NCBI GenBank assembly: GCA_033063855.1
Contig: CP093829.1
Location: forward strand, 6,892,243 to 6,956,242
DNA length: 64,000 nt
Source: Smittia aterrima
Lineage: Eukaryota; Arthropoda; Insecta; Diptera; Chironomidae
Reading direction: 5' to 3'
The notes under the pieces were generated by a model. It saw only the letters and a program-made list of their open reading frames with translations. It was not told the DNA's origin and did no database searches. The translations under genes were made by a program, and so were the position numbers. Of this stretch, positions 11,108 to 21,749 are shown piece after piece. The number at the start of each line of letters is the position of its first letter. The first letter of the stretch is position 1.

Positions 11108-11346
11108 GATGTCAAACTGAGACACGTTTCGAATAACCTTCGCTTTAAATAGTCTAACTTCAGAATGTCAAAAGCGTCTATAAAGGCGGAGGAATCAATC
11201 AGACTTTCAATAGAGACGTGCGCTTTGTTTCAATTTTCTAGGCGTCTCCGTGTGACCAGCCAGCTGATCAACTTTTAACTTCGATAAGAAAATTTCTATT
11301 TTCTGAAAATAATTTTTATTTTCAGTTGAAGTGTTAAGCTTTTGAA
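11108..11346. promoter_or_regulatory. Shared bidirectional promoter region of two IR genes
   Basis: The 239 bp between the start codons of two head-to-head IR genes (minus from 11107, plus from 11347) must hold both 5'UTRs and both core promoters. No unambiguous TATA box is assigned. The spacing suggests co-regulated expression in the same sensory neurons; that is inference. Confidence 0.5.
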
Positions 11347-13447
11347 ATGAAGTTGTTAATAATTGTTCTCTTGCTTTTTGCTTCAAGTTCAGCAAAAGCT
11401 TTTAATGAAAAACTTTTGCCTTCTGAAGTGATTCATTGTAATAACGCATTGGATTTGAATGTTCGGACCATCGAGCATTTTTTCCGAGATCAACATTCGC
11501 TAACTGTTTTTGATTTTTCCACCGACCCGACAATCGCGACATTCGTCTGCAGGAACGGAAATGGATTTATTCCAATTTACGAGTTTGACAAATTTGATAA
11601 AAAAGCATTTGAGGATCAGAAAGTTTCGAATGGAGGTTTGTCGGCTTACTCTATAACGAGAGGCTTCATGTGCAAGACTTCTTATAACGAAATGTTGAAA
11701 ACTTATCCTTTAATTTCTGAGCTTAACCCTCGATCAAAGCTCTTAATAAGCTTGGAGAATGGAAGTTTCGCAGCTGCTCGTCAGTTATTAGAAATCGGTT
11801 GGAAATATAAAATGCTGGATGTCGCAGTTCTAATGAAGTTCAAAGTTCTCGACAAACAAAACAATATTGACACGAATATTTCACTGTGCGTTTACAATCC
11901 ATTCGCTGGCGACAAAAACGAAAGAAGACCAGACTTCCAATGCTTCAATATAACGAAGAAGGATCTTCCTTTTGATAAGATCGACAAGTTTTGCAGCGAA
12001 CGAATCTCAAATCTTCACCAATATCCACTTCGAATTGACATCTTCGAGGAAGTCTTAACGAGTCGTGCTGTAAGAAACGGAAATGGAATGATAACGCATT
12101 ACGAATACGCTGACGGAGACACGATCGAGCAACTCGCAGAAGTCATGAACTTCACTCCAATCTACATCAGACCAAACGATTCTTCGAAGTACGGCTACAG
12201 ATTGCCAAATGGAACTTTTACTGGGAGTCTTGGTGCCATTGAATATGGAAAAGCAGACCTGTCAGCGATTCCAACTTTTATCGCCGATTATGACACAAAG
12301 AAATCTCTTTTTCTTCAGCCGATTGCTATGAAGCGACTTTTCTTCATTTTTCAAAAGCGAGAGACATTCAAAGTCTTCATCATTTCAATAATTGAGGTAG
12401 GTATTCCACAACCTTTTAGAGTGCTAATAAAGAGCAAACTTTTCCAACAGCAACTCGATTATACTTCGAAAGTGTTGGCTGCTTCTTTGGTCTTTGTGTT
12501 TCCTCTCATTCATTGTCTGGTTTCAAAACTCGAGACGAAGTTCAAGGGAGGAGAAAAAACAAGTTCAAGTAAGAATGTGCTCGATGTGATTGCTTTCATG
12601 ACAAGCAACTCAGGGAAAATTTCAAAATATTGGGCATCAAGATTTGTCGTGGCAGCGATTCTCTTTTACACGCTTTTGTTCTCTTCGCTTTTCCAAGGAT
12701 CAATCATTAAAAGTTTGAACGAAAATCAGAAAGGCGGTGATATTAAAACTGTTGGTGAACTCATTAAGGAGAACTACACGCTGATTGTTGAACGTTCTGT
12801 AGTGGCAATCTTTGGAGAACAAGGAGGAAGTGAGCTTGGAGCACAATTGTATAAATTATCGCTTGATCCTTCTCGTATCGTTGACACATCAACTCGAGGA
12901 TTTGAGTTAGCATTAGCTAACAAGAAAGTTGCTTTTCTGTTAACTGACACATCATTGCCGATCTTAAAGCAATTTTACAACGACAAAACTGGTGATGATC
13001 TCTTCGACTTTCTACCGAAAGCTGTGTTTGAGTTCTTTGTATCTCCAATGTCTCAAAAGGATTCTCCATTTGTCGTAAGCTCTTGGCTGTATTTTCAGGA
13101 ACTCTTTGTAACTTCATTTATTCCAGAGCACTTTGAATTTCTGGCTTGCAAAGTATAATGAAGTTGGTATTCAGGAATATCAGATAGGCAGAGCGCTATT
13201 CGACATCGAAGAGACTACAATGATTCGCCGATCCAAAAATGGAAAAGTTCCTCAAACTCTCAACAAAGCTTTGACACTACGCGATCTGGCTGCAATATTT
13301 CATCTTTACTGGATCTGTATCGGCATTAGTTTGGTTATCTTCAGTTTGGAACTTCTGACTGATTACGTTTGTAAGAGGCACAGAAGACCGAAAGTCATGA
13401 AACCCAAAGAAGGAGGATTAAGAAGACACGTGAAATTTCAGCTGTAA
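11347..13447 (+). CDS. Ionotropic receptor (divergent IR), copy C, separate lineage
   Basis: Model join(11347..12396,12451..13074,13127..13447), 664 residues. The signal peptide is MKLLIIVLLLFASSSAKA. Intron 1 (54 nt, GTAGGT...CCAACAG) is in frame and has no stop; removing it aligns TM1 (SKVLAASLVFVFPLIHCLVSK) with copies A and B. Intron 2 (52 nt, GTAAGC...ATTCCAG) joins SPFV to STLNFWLAKYNEVG, matching SPFI-TTLN in copy A. S1 motifs are visible (LPNGTFTGSLGAIEYGKADLS), then TM1, TM2/pore (WASRFVVAAILFYTLLFSSLFQG), S2, TM3 (IFHLYWICIGISLVIFSLEL) and a longer basic tail. A poly(A) signal AATAAA lies at about 13504. It shares layout but little sequence with copies A/B and faces the opposite way, so it is an older paralogue. 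Ligand unknown. Confidence 0.85.
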
Positions 13448-13639
13448 ATGCATCACTTAAAATAATCTGGTATTTGTTGTAATTTGTGCAACTGGTTTAC
13501 TTAAATAAAAATTAGATGTCAATGTAACTTCAACACTGCTGCAGTTTTTTGTTGAAGTAATGCGATTAAAATATTTTGGAAACCATTTTAAAAGTAGAAA
13601 TTGAATCAGCAAAAAGAAAAATTCTTATAATTAAGGTCA

Positions 13640-14177
13640 GTAATTTTAAATTTATTTTAGAACAAAAGGTCTGTCTGTTGCATGTCCATTTGTTTCAACC
13701 CTTTGGACTTCACTCACTCATCATCACCTTCGAAAGGTTTTGAATATTCAGGCAAGTTCGAAATTTATTTTAAGTTTCTCTTACAAAATATCGTGAGAGC
13801 TTTCAGCTGCGCAAACTTTCAATTTGATAAAGATTTATTTTTGTTTTTCCTAATTAATAATTTTGTGCTTTCGTCATGTGTCATGTGAAGATTCTCGGTT
13901 CTGTGTTTGTGTTGCATAATATTTCAGTAAGAGGAATTTCTACGTATCATGAAAAAGGCTCAGCTTTACAAATAAAATTTATCTGCTCAATTACGGCATG
14001 TGCCGTCAACCTAAAACGATCTCAAATGAATTTAAGCAAAACAGCATTTTTATTCATCTTTTTCAAAACAAAACAAGGCAAATTTCTTATGGCATTATCG
14101 ATATTTTCTAATCACACGTCTTGAGATTTCAAAGAAGTAAATATTTTTGTCCTTAAACTTTTCGCTTTTGAAACTCA
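13640..14177. repeat. Duplicated flanks of the IR cassette
   Basis: 13658-13735 matches 6350-6435 (3' flank of IR copy A) and 13736-14160 matches 8676-9060 (spacer between copies A and B), in the same orientation. The junction at about 13736 skips everything corresponding to copy A, so the duplicate has lost that gene. Open frames here (for example 13682-13888) are shadows of this non-coding repeat. Confidence 0.75.
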
Positions 14178-15121
14178 ATGAACAAAGGGCAAAGTCGGTC
14201 GATGATATATTCTCAGTTGCATGTTGTCAACTTTTGATCCATTCTCGTTAGGTTTGAAAAGATCAGGAACCTAGAAGGTCATAAAGAGTGTCGATGTTCT
14301 CCGCCTTTTTTGGATGAGTCAACTTATTTACAATTTGTTCCATTAAAATAGGTGCAAGTGATTATCATGAAAATCAAAAGCGAACCAATTAAAACTCTTT
14401 GATGCCATTGCTTGACCGGAGTCATTGAAATTACAACTGACGATTGAATTCCAATTAAATTCGTAACCAACTTAAAGAAATCCTCCCTTTCGTTAGTGTA
14501 TCCTGAGAGTTTAGATCTCAAAATATTTAAAAAATGCCAAACCAATCCGATGATCACAAAAGCTGCTAGATAAGCGAATCTTGTGGTCCAATCAAAAGCT
14601 TCGAGAACATGAACATGCAAAAGATTCTTTGCCTTTGGAGCTTTCAAAATCAAATAATTCAAATCGTTTGTAGCCACTGGATGCAAGAAAGCGCAACTGT
14701 TACAACTGATGAGGCCGATCAATCTGTTGTTCAGCGCAATATCAGTCTCTCCTTCATCGATTTTTCTAAAAATTCCTAAAAATTGTAAAATCACAAATTA
14801 AAAATCCTTTGAAAGCAGAAATTTAAATTTACCAGTGGACGAATCGTTTGATACTCGTATTCGATTATTTGTTGTAGCCATAAAAACGATAAATTTTGTT
14901 TTTAACGTTTTCTCAAATACTTTTCTCATTTCCAAGTCCAGAATTCTGTTCATATCGGAAGTTGATTTCGATATATAAGCTTTTAACCGATACTTCTGCA
15001 GATTCTCAACTTTCCTTTCAAGCTTTTCCAGAATTGCCAGAATTGATGGCAGCTTTTCTAAGTTAACTTCTTCAATTATAAATTCTCCGTGTTGATATTC
15101 TTCTTTTAATCTCAGAAACAT
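14178..15121 (-). pseudogene. Decayed ionotropic receptor, copy of IR B
   Basis: Close match to IR copy B but broken. About 27 bp equivalent to the last codons and stop of copy B (TCAATGAACAAAGGGCAAAG near 14178) is fused directly to mid-exon-2 sequence, deleting most of exon 3 and the end of exon 2. A further deletion removes the stretch around LTALISVPD near 14270. An indel near 14330 shifts the frame after the pore segment (NGTNCK-stop). The first exon is retained only from about 15121 (LKEEYQHGEF to DSSTG), so the signal peptide and about 170 N-terminal residues are missing. TM1 and S1 remain readable. No functional receptor can be made. Confidence 0.85.
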
Positions 15122-15286
15122 TTTAACGGAAACTTTTAATTGAGTGCTTTCAGCAAAACTATTAAAAGCTAATTTTGATTTGTCACGAACAAACTAATCG
15201 AATCCTTAAACAGCGAATTCCTTATTTGATAAAATTAAATCTTGCTATATAAAATCAGAAAAAAACAAATCTAATTCAAATTAAAC

Positions 15287-18200
15287 ATGAAAAAGCAACA
15301 TCGAAGAAATAAAAATCAAAAAGGAAATCATTGTCGTCGTTTCCCCGAAGAGGATCTGGTAAGAAAAAATATTTTTCACGCTTCAAGTTTTTAGGTTTAA
15401 AATTTCACAATTTCAGATTCCCGATCTTTCCCTAAACCAAAGTCATCGCATCCCCGTAGAAGATGTGGTAAGATTAAATATATTTTGTTATCGAGTTTCT
15501 GTTTTTTCTATTTCGTAATTTTAGATTAACATCGCTGAATCGAATTCAAACCTCATACCTCATGTTGGGCTTCTTACGGATAATGAACGGAAAACAATGG
15601 ATAAGCGAATTATAGATCACAAGGATTTACTCAAGATTCCTCGTCGACCAAAGTGGAATAAGGAAACGACAGCTAGAGACTTTCGCGAGATCGAGACTCG
15701 CGACTTCCTTCAATGGATGCATGATATGGATCAATTGCGCGAGAAAATAGAATGTTCAATGAGTCCTTACGAGAAAAATATTGAGATCTGGAGACAATTG
15801 TGGAGAGTGATTGAGAAATCAGATGTGGTAGTTCAAATCGTTGATGCTCGTAATCCTCTGCTGTTCCGTTCTGAAGATTTCGAGAAATATGTGAACGAAG
15901 TTGATCCGAACAAGCAAAATCTTCTCTTACTCAACAAAGCAGATTTCTTGAATGATGATCAACGATTGGCATGGGCTGAATACTTCGATCAACAAAACAT
16001 TCGCGTTGCATTCTTTTCGGCAGTCCAACCAGAAAACTATGTTAGCGAAGAAGATGAAACTACAGCGACAATCGAAGAAGCATCATCCACACAAGCTCAA
16101 ACATCATCTGTCGGAACTGCCTCTGAGGAAAATGACTCCAAGATTCTTTCAAGATTAGAACTCATCGAGTTAGGTCGTTCTGACGAGGTATCTCGTGAAC
16201 GACGCGCTTAAGTGCTTAGAATTTAATTTTATTAATTAAAGCTAGAATCAAATCGATACAGTGGCTTTAAACGGTGCCCAAGGCGAATGGGAGGCCGTGC
16301 GAAATGGAGTTCTCTCCAATTAGTGCTTTCAGTAATTAATCTTAGTTTGCAAAAATCCCTAAACGAGGTTAGAATCTTACAACATCTTAAGGTGAAACAT
16401 AAGTTAACACTTGAGTTTCACTGCTCAAATCATTGAGTTCCTCAACATCAGACATGGTACTGGTGTACTCCGGACATGGTTCTGGCGTTGAGGGTGAACC
16501 TCCTTGTTCCCTGCTTAATTAAGGATTGGAAAATATCTGCAATGGTGCACGTGAAAAGTCCCACTATTTTGATAGATTCTCGATGAACCGCTCTAACAAG
16601 GTATCTTGTGAGCGCGACACCGTGGATAACGATAAATGGATGGGCTTACTAGAAGATAACTAACTTAGTTTGCAAAAAATCCCTTAGCGAGGTTAAAATC
16701 TTCATTATCTTAAGGTGAAACACAAGTCAACACTGGTGATTCACTGCTTAAATCATTGAGTTCCTCAACATCAGAAGACATGGTTCTGGTGCAGTCCAGA
16801 CATGGCTCTGGAGTTGAGGGTGAATCTCCTTGTTTCTTATCTAACTAGGGATCGTTAAGGATCTGCATGGTGCACGTGTAAAATCCCACTATTCTGACAG
16901 ATTTGCGGGAATCCGCTCTTACAAGGTATCTTGTGAGCGAGATACCGTGATTAACGATGAATTGATGGGCTTACTAAAGAACAATCACTCTACGCCCCGC
17001 ATATACTGCCTCATACACCTGCTCAAACATACGCGAGCCTAGAGGCTGCCTCATATACTTGCTCAAACATACGCGAGCCTCAACTGCTTCTACGAGCTTA
17101 CATCTGCGGATGCAACAAGCTAGCAACTTACCGCCTTATTAATCACAAACTTTGGTTTTTGCCGCCCATATAGCAAAGCCTATGGCTTCTCCTAGCCACT
17201 ATACCTCTAAAGCACACATCCGCTGATGTATTAAGCTGATAAACTGCTGCCTTATCAAATGCAAACTGAAGGTGAAACACAAGTCAACACTTGCGATCCA
17301 CTGCTTATACTTTGAGTTCTTCAACACCAGTAGACATGTTTCTGGTTTAGTCCAGACATGGCTCTGGCGTTGAGGGTGAACCTCCTTGATTCCTGATATT
17401 AAGGATCATTAAAGGTCTGCAATGGAGCATGTGAAAAATCCCACTATTCTGACAGAGCCTACGAACCAAGGTTCCTTACACAAGGCTCAGCCTCATACAT
17501 ACTTGCTCAAACATACGCGAGCCACTAACCAAACCATCAGGTTGCAAGATCCTAACAAATAAGAACGAGCCCACAACATATTGTCCCTTTGTCCCATAAC
17601 AAAGGCCTAACTTACTCGAGCCTACATTCCAAGGTGCCTCATCACAGATAAGGCGCTACTTACATACTCAAGGCTCTGCCTCATACATACTCGCTCGCGA
17701 GCCAACAATGTTCAATGGATGGGCTTACTAAAGGACAATTACACTACGTGCTTAATCGAGCCTACGAATTAAGGCTCCTTATCACAGATAAGGAGCTACT
17801 TACATACTCAAGGCTGCCTCATATATACTTGCTCAAACATACGCGAGCACCAAAGGCTGCCTCATATACTTGCTCAAACATACGCGAGCCAATTGCTTCT
17901 ACGAGCTTACATCTGCTGATGCATCAAGCTAACAACTTGCTGCTTTATTAAGCACAAACCTTTGGCTTTTTGCCGCCCATAAAGCACAACCTATGGCTTC
18001 TAGCCGCTCTACCTCTAAAAAGCACACATCCGCTGATGTATCAAGCTGATAAATTGCTGCCTTATTAAGCATAAACCCGAAGGTGAATCACAAGTCAACA
18101 CTTGTGATTCACTGCTTAAATCTTTGAGTTCCTCAACATCAGACACGGTTCTGGTGTACACCAGACATGGCTCTGGCGTTGAGGGTGAATCTCCTTGTTT

Positions 18201-19512
18201 CCTGCTTAATTAAGGATTGTCAAAGGTCTGCAATGGTGCATGTGAAAAATCCCACTATTCTGACAGACTCTCGGTGAACCGCTCTAACAAGGTATCTTGT
18301 GAGCGCGTTACCGTGAATAATGATGAATTGATGGGCTTACTAAAGGACAATTACACTACGTGCTTACTCAAGCCTACGAATCAAGGTTCCTTATCACAGA
18401 TAAGGAGCTACTCACATACTTAAGGCTGCCTCATATTTGCTCAATACGCGAGCCCCAAATTCTACTAGCTTACATCTGCTGATGTATAAAGCTAACAACT
18501 TGCCGCCTATTAATTACAAATCTTTGGGACGGAGTCCGCTACACATCATAGGCATCGAAAGGGATGATAGAGAAACACAGAGGTGGCGAATGATCAAGCC
18601 TACAAACTAAAGCTCGGTCTACTGACCAAAAATTGTCGCGCTCAGGTTCAATGGAGCAAATGCCTGGGTACTCCGAGTCTGTGCGTATGAAAGGAGGAGT
18701 GGCCTTCCTGGCGGCGAGCAAAACGACGTTGTGGGAGGCAAAGGGTAAGCACCAAGAGGGTCGTATAACTCTCGGGCGCGCTCTCCGAAGAGGCCTGAGG
18801 ATATGTCCGAGGGCACTGTTTGGAGATGGCCGGGCAACTGTCCGGTAAAACGGGGTTAGTCCGGGCCCTTAATTTTATCTATCTATCTATCTAACTCATC
18901 GAGTTATTTAAAATCATCGTTCGACCACATCTGTCAGCGGCTGGAACAGAACCTGTGATGATTGGATTGGTGGGCTATCCAAATGTTGGTAAAAGCAGCA
19001 TAATAAACACTTTGCTTCAAGCGGAAAAGGCCAGCGTTTCATCAACGCCAGGAAAGAAGAAGCATTTTCGGGCACATTTGCTTGAACCAGATTTGATTTT
19101 CTTTGATTGTTGTGGACTCGTTTTTCCATCGTTTTGCGTCACAGAAGCTGACATGATCCTCAATGGAATTGTTCCAATTGATCAGATGCATGACTACACT
19201 CCGCCAGTCAACACAATTTGCACGATGATTCCGCGACACGTTCTTGAAGAGACTTACGGAATTCAATTGCCACTCGCAGGAGAAGATCCTAAACGTCCAC
19301 CATCCGCCGAGGAATTGCTACGTCCTTATGTTGCCAGTCGAGGGTACATTGATGCTGCTAAAAATATTCTTAAGGATTATGTCAATGGCAAGCTTCTTTA
19401 TTGCTGTGATCCTCCTACGGTCACAGATGAAATTCCACTGGAAAGTCTTCCTGTTTCCTCCTCGTCAGCAACGATCGATAAAGCTCACAAGAAGAAAGTG
19501 AAACGCGAGTAG
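15287..19512 (+). CDS. LSG1: LSG1-like circularly permuted GTPase, interrupted by a mobile element
   Basis: Host exons are 15287..15358, 15417..15467, 15525..about 16172, and about 18907..19512. Family knowledge: LSG1 (Drosophila Ns3) is a cytoplasmic GTPase that releases NMD3 from the 60S ribosomal subunit. The permuted motif order is clear: an IPRRPKWN lead-in, WRVIEKSDVVVQIVDARNPL, G4 NKAD (about residue 178), a G5-like FFSA, then after the insertion G1 GYPNVGKSS, G2 STPG, G3 DCCG, and the family blocks IDQMHDYTPPV, IPRHVLEETYG, ILKDYVNGKLLYC, ending in a basic tail. Oddities: the N terminus is much shorter than usual (start MKKQHRRNK; the conserved GYDWGRL-type block is not seen), and G3 has Cys where Pro is usual. 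Host coding sequence sums to about 458 codons. Without removal of the 2.7 kb insert translation stops at about 16211. A phase-0 splice from 16187|GTATCT to 18903AG|18904 would restore the frame with six extra residues. It may be a paralogue, a pseudogene or a rescued gene. Confidence 0.75.
16159..16172. repeat. Left target-site duplication
   Basis: AACTCATCGAGTTA, host LSG1 sequence (codons for L-I-E-L), repeated exactly at 18893-18906 on the other side of the element. Confidence 0.88.
16173..18892. mobile_element. Mobile element inserted in LSG1 (tandem-repeat body, TATC tail)
   Basis: About 2720 bp flanked by the 14-bp direct repeat AACTCATCGAGTTA, interrupting an otherwise collinear LSG1 frame. 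The right end is a (TATC)n run at about 18872-18892, which resembles the simple-repeat 3' tails of non-LTR elements or SINEs. The body holds at least four diverged copies of a unit beginning AAGGTGAA-n-CACAAGTCAACACTTG (16389, 16712, 17269, 18080), plus many copies of TACTTGCTCAAACATACGCGAG. The last 360 bp (about 18530-18870) is GC-richer and unlike the rest. No reverse transcriptase or transposase frame is present, so it is non-autonomous. The family is not recognised; the target-site duplication and tail suggest target-primed reverse transcription. Confidence 0.8.
18893..18906. repeat. Right target-site duplication
   Basis: Exact second copy of AACTCATCGAGTTA, after which the LSG1 frame resumes (TTT AAA ATC ATC). 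Preceded by the pyrimidine-rich TATC tail, so its ATCGAG resembles a splice acceptor. Confidence 0.88.
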
Positions 19513-19624
19513 AGATATCGACGACGCTTTCTTCAACACGAAGCTTATGTTCATGAAAGGATCAATTTTATTTCTTGCTATTTGTTTCTTAATAATTAAA
19601 GTAGATAAAACATTATACAAAATT

Positions 19625-20258
19625 ATACAGCTTCATCAATTTCTCAGGATCTTCCAAAAGTTTGATTGGCAACTCTGGAAATTTTATGAAATTAATAGGA
19701 TCAGGAATGAAAGGTTGCAAAGCGGGTTTGATGAACTTTTCGTCAATCAACTTAATGAGATCTTTAAAAAGATTTTAATAAATCGTTTATTTCCATACCT
19801 GGCCAGAATAAAGCATTATTTTTTTGTTTTCTCTAAGGTTCACTTTAACATTTTTTTGTCCGATTAAAGGTTTTAAAAGATCTGAAGATGCGAACCCGAT
19901 TTTGTTATCAAGGAACGAAACTGTTCGTAAGTTTGGCATTTTGGTGAGCAATTCATCTGGCAATGATGTCTATTAAAAAACAGCAAGTCTCTCAAGTCCT
20001 TTCAAATCGTTTTTTGAATTTTTTGAGGCCACAATCATTTAAATCTAACAGAGTTTTATTCGAAAAAGAATTTGGAGACCGGAAAATGATTCACAGTTGT
20101 ATTCTGGAAAATAAAATATTGGATGTCATTGTGACTTTTTCCTGCTTCGTGAACTCCTTTAAATTCGTTAATGACATGATTCTTGTAGAATATTTAATGC
20201 TTCGCGTAGCCAGGACTCATATTCATTCGTTAATAGAAACTGACAATTGATCTCCATA
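19625..20258 (-). pseudogene. Decayed copy of the adjacent leucine-rich-repeat gene
   Basis: Runs of near-identity to the LRR gene at 20883-21749 in the same order: TCAATTTCTCAGGATCTTCC at 19635 (gene 20937), GATGCGAACCCGATTTTG at about 19886 (gene 21361), CACAGTTGTATTCTGGAA at 20092 (gene 21588), and the initiator region (ACAATTGATCTCCAT at about 20240). About 170 bp of the C-terminal coding part is deleted near 19690 and several stops and indels break the frame. No functional product. Confidence 0.8.
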
Positions 20259-20882
20259 TCGAACTGAATTTATTTATTCTTTTAAGAACGTTTAACTCTG
20301 AAAGTCTGTCAGAAAGTGAAGAAAATATTTTTAATGCACACAAATGTTGTTTTATGACAAATGTGATTCGCTCTTGTAATTGTTGTGGGTGTAATGATCG
20401 GTGAGTAATCGTTAACAGGTAGAAAATTCGGTAAAGGTTCTATGAGAACCGTTCTCATATTAATACCAATTTTTATTTTTTCCGTTTCTATTTCTTTAAA
20501 AAATTAAATTCATCTTCAATATGATTCTCGTAATGAATTTAAAAATAAAATTGTAGAGCGTTCAATGTATCACCGACATAAATTTTCAATTCTCAACTTT
20601 GACTTCGAATAACTTGTGCTGTAGATGGAATATTTTGGGGATTTAATGTTTAAAAAAGTGCTTGAAGTCTTGTGAATAAGAATCAGCTGTTTAAAAAAAT
20701 TAATCTCTTTCACGACCGCCGCAAATTAACCAAACGTAACTCATCGATCCTTCGACATATTTTCGACATATTCTAATGTTTCATCGACTATGGGTTCTAA
20801 ATCGAAATAAAACAAATATTTGTTTCGCTCTGTTAAAAATTTATTTAGGAAACTATTTCAAGTTCATTTTTATTCTAAATTT
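20259..20882. other. Gene-free interval between the LRR copy and the LRR gene
   Basis: AT-rich; no coding sequence or RNA gene seen. It contains the 3' flank of the minus-strand LRR gene. Confidence 0.5.
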
Positions 20883-21749
20883 TTATTCGTCTTTCAAAAT
20901 TTCGTCAAAGTCTCGACGAGCATCGATAAGCTTTTTCAATTTCTCAGGATCTTCCAAAATCCTGATTGGCAATTCTGGAAATTTCTCGGCGATCAAATGA
21001 AATGCTTTCTCCATCAAAAATTGAGATGAATGTCGATGAGCGAACAAGAAGATTTCCTCTGCATTTGAGACGTCAAGTTGATTGAAAATAATTTTTTCAT
21101 AAATAGATTTCATTTCAGCAACTTTGAATTTTTCAGCAATTTCGCTTGAAAGCCACATTTTCTTGGTTATCGGATCAGAGTCCACGAGATTAGGAACTAA
21201 AACCGGTTTGTTGCACCTTTCGTCAATCATCTTCATCAAGTCTTCAAGAGATTCTAATGAATGTGGAAATCCTTGCTCGTAGTGAGCATCAATATTTTTG
21301 TTGCTTTGAAGGAACACTCCAACATTTTCTCGTCCAATCAAAGGTTTTAAAAGATTTGAAGATGCGAACTCGATTTTGTTGTGAAGGAATGAAACTGTTC
21401 GTAAATTTGGCATTTCAGTGAACAAATCGTCGGGCAATGATGTTAACTGACATTCAGGAATTGCAAGGAAAACAAGTCTCTCTAGTCCTTTCAAATCATT
21501 TTTCGAAATTTCGTCGATGGCACAGCCTTTTATAACCAAATAAGTCAAATTAGGAAAATGAATTGAGAGACATCGAGGAAAAAAATTCACAGTTGTATTC
21601 TGGAATTTAACCCATTGGACGTCATTGTGACTTTTTCCTGCATTGTGATGTCCTTTGAATTCTTTAATCACATGATCCTTCTCCGTTATAAATGCTTCAG
21701 TAACATTGCACTGATATGAATTAGCGTCAAACCTACAATTAATCTCCAT
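20883..21749 (-). CDS. Leucine-rich-repeat protein with a BACK-like C-terminal region
   Basis: Single open frame of 288 residues from ATG 21749. The N-terminal part (MEINCRFDANSYQCNV) has two Cys, like the cap of extracellular LRR proteins but without a signal peptide at this start. LRRs follow at about 55-150 (FPNLTYLVIKGC, LERLVFLAIPECQLTSLP, MPNLRTVSFLHNKIEF). After residue about 205 the chain changes character: KSIYEKIIFNQLDVSNAEEI then FLFAHRHSSQFLMEKAFHLI resembles the helical end of a BTB domain and the start of BACK, as in insect proteins pairing LRRs with BTB-like tails. Function unknown; a signal-peptide exon could lie upstream. It has a broken duplicate 0.6 kb away. Confidence 0.75.
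   Translation of the reverse strand: MEINCRFDANSYQCNVTEAFITEKDHVIKEFKGHHNAGKSHNDVQWVKFQNTTVNFFPRCLSIHFPNLTYLVIKGCAIDEISKNDLKGLERLVFLAIPECQLTSLPDDLFTEMPNLRTVSFLHNKIEFASSNLLKPLIGRENVGVFLQSNKNIDAHYEQGFPHSLESLEDLMKMIDERCNKPVLVPNLVDSDPITKKMWLSSEIAEKFKVAEMKSIYEKIIFNQLDVSNAEEIFLFAHRHSSQFLMEKAFHLIAEKFPELPIRILEDPEKLKKLIDARRDFDEILKDE

Noticed and set aside
13682..14124. Two plus-strand frames near the decayed IR
   Set aside because: They lie in duplicated non-coding flanks whose other copies do not keep the frames open.
16346..18530. CRISPR-like array
   Set aside because: Repeats are long, diverged and unevenly spaced, inside a eukaryotic mobile element.
18633..18848. Coding frame in the GC-rich 3' part of the mobile element
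   Set aside because: Several overlapping frames are open on both strands because of composition; none resembles a reverse transcriptase, endonuclease or transposase.
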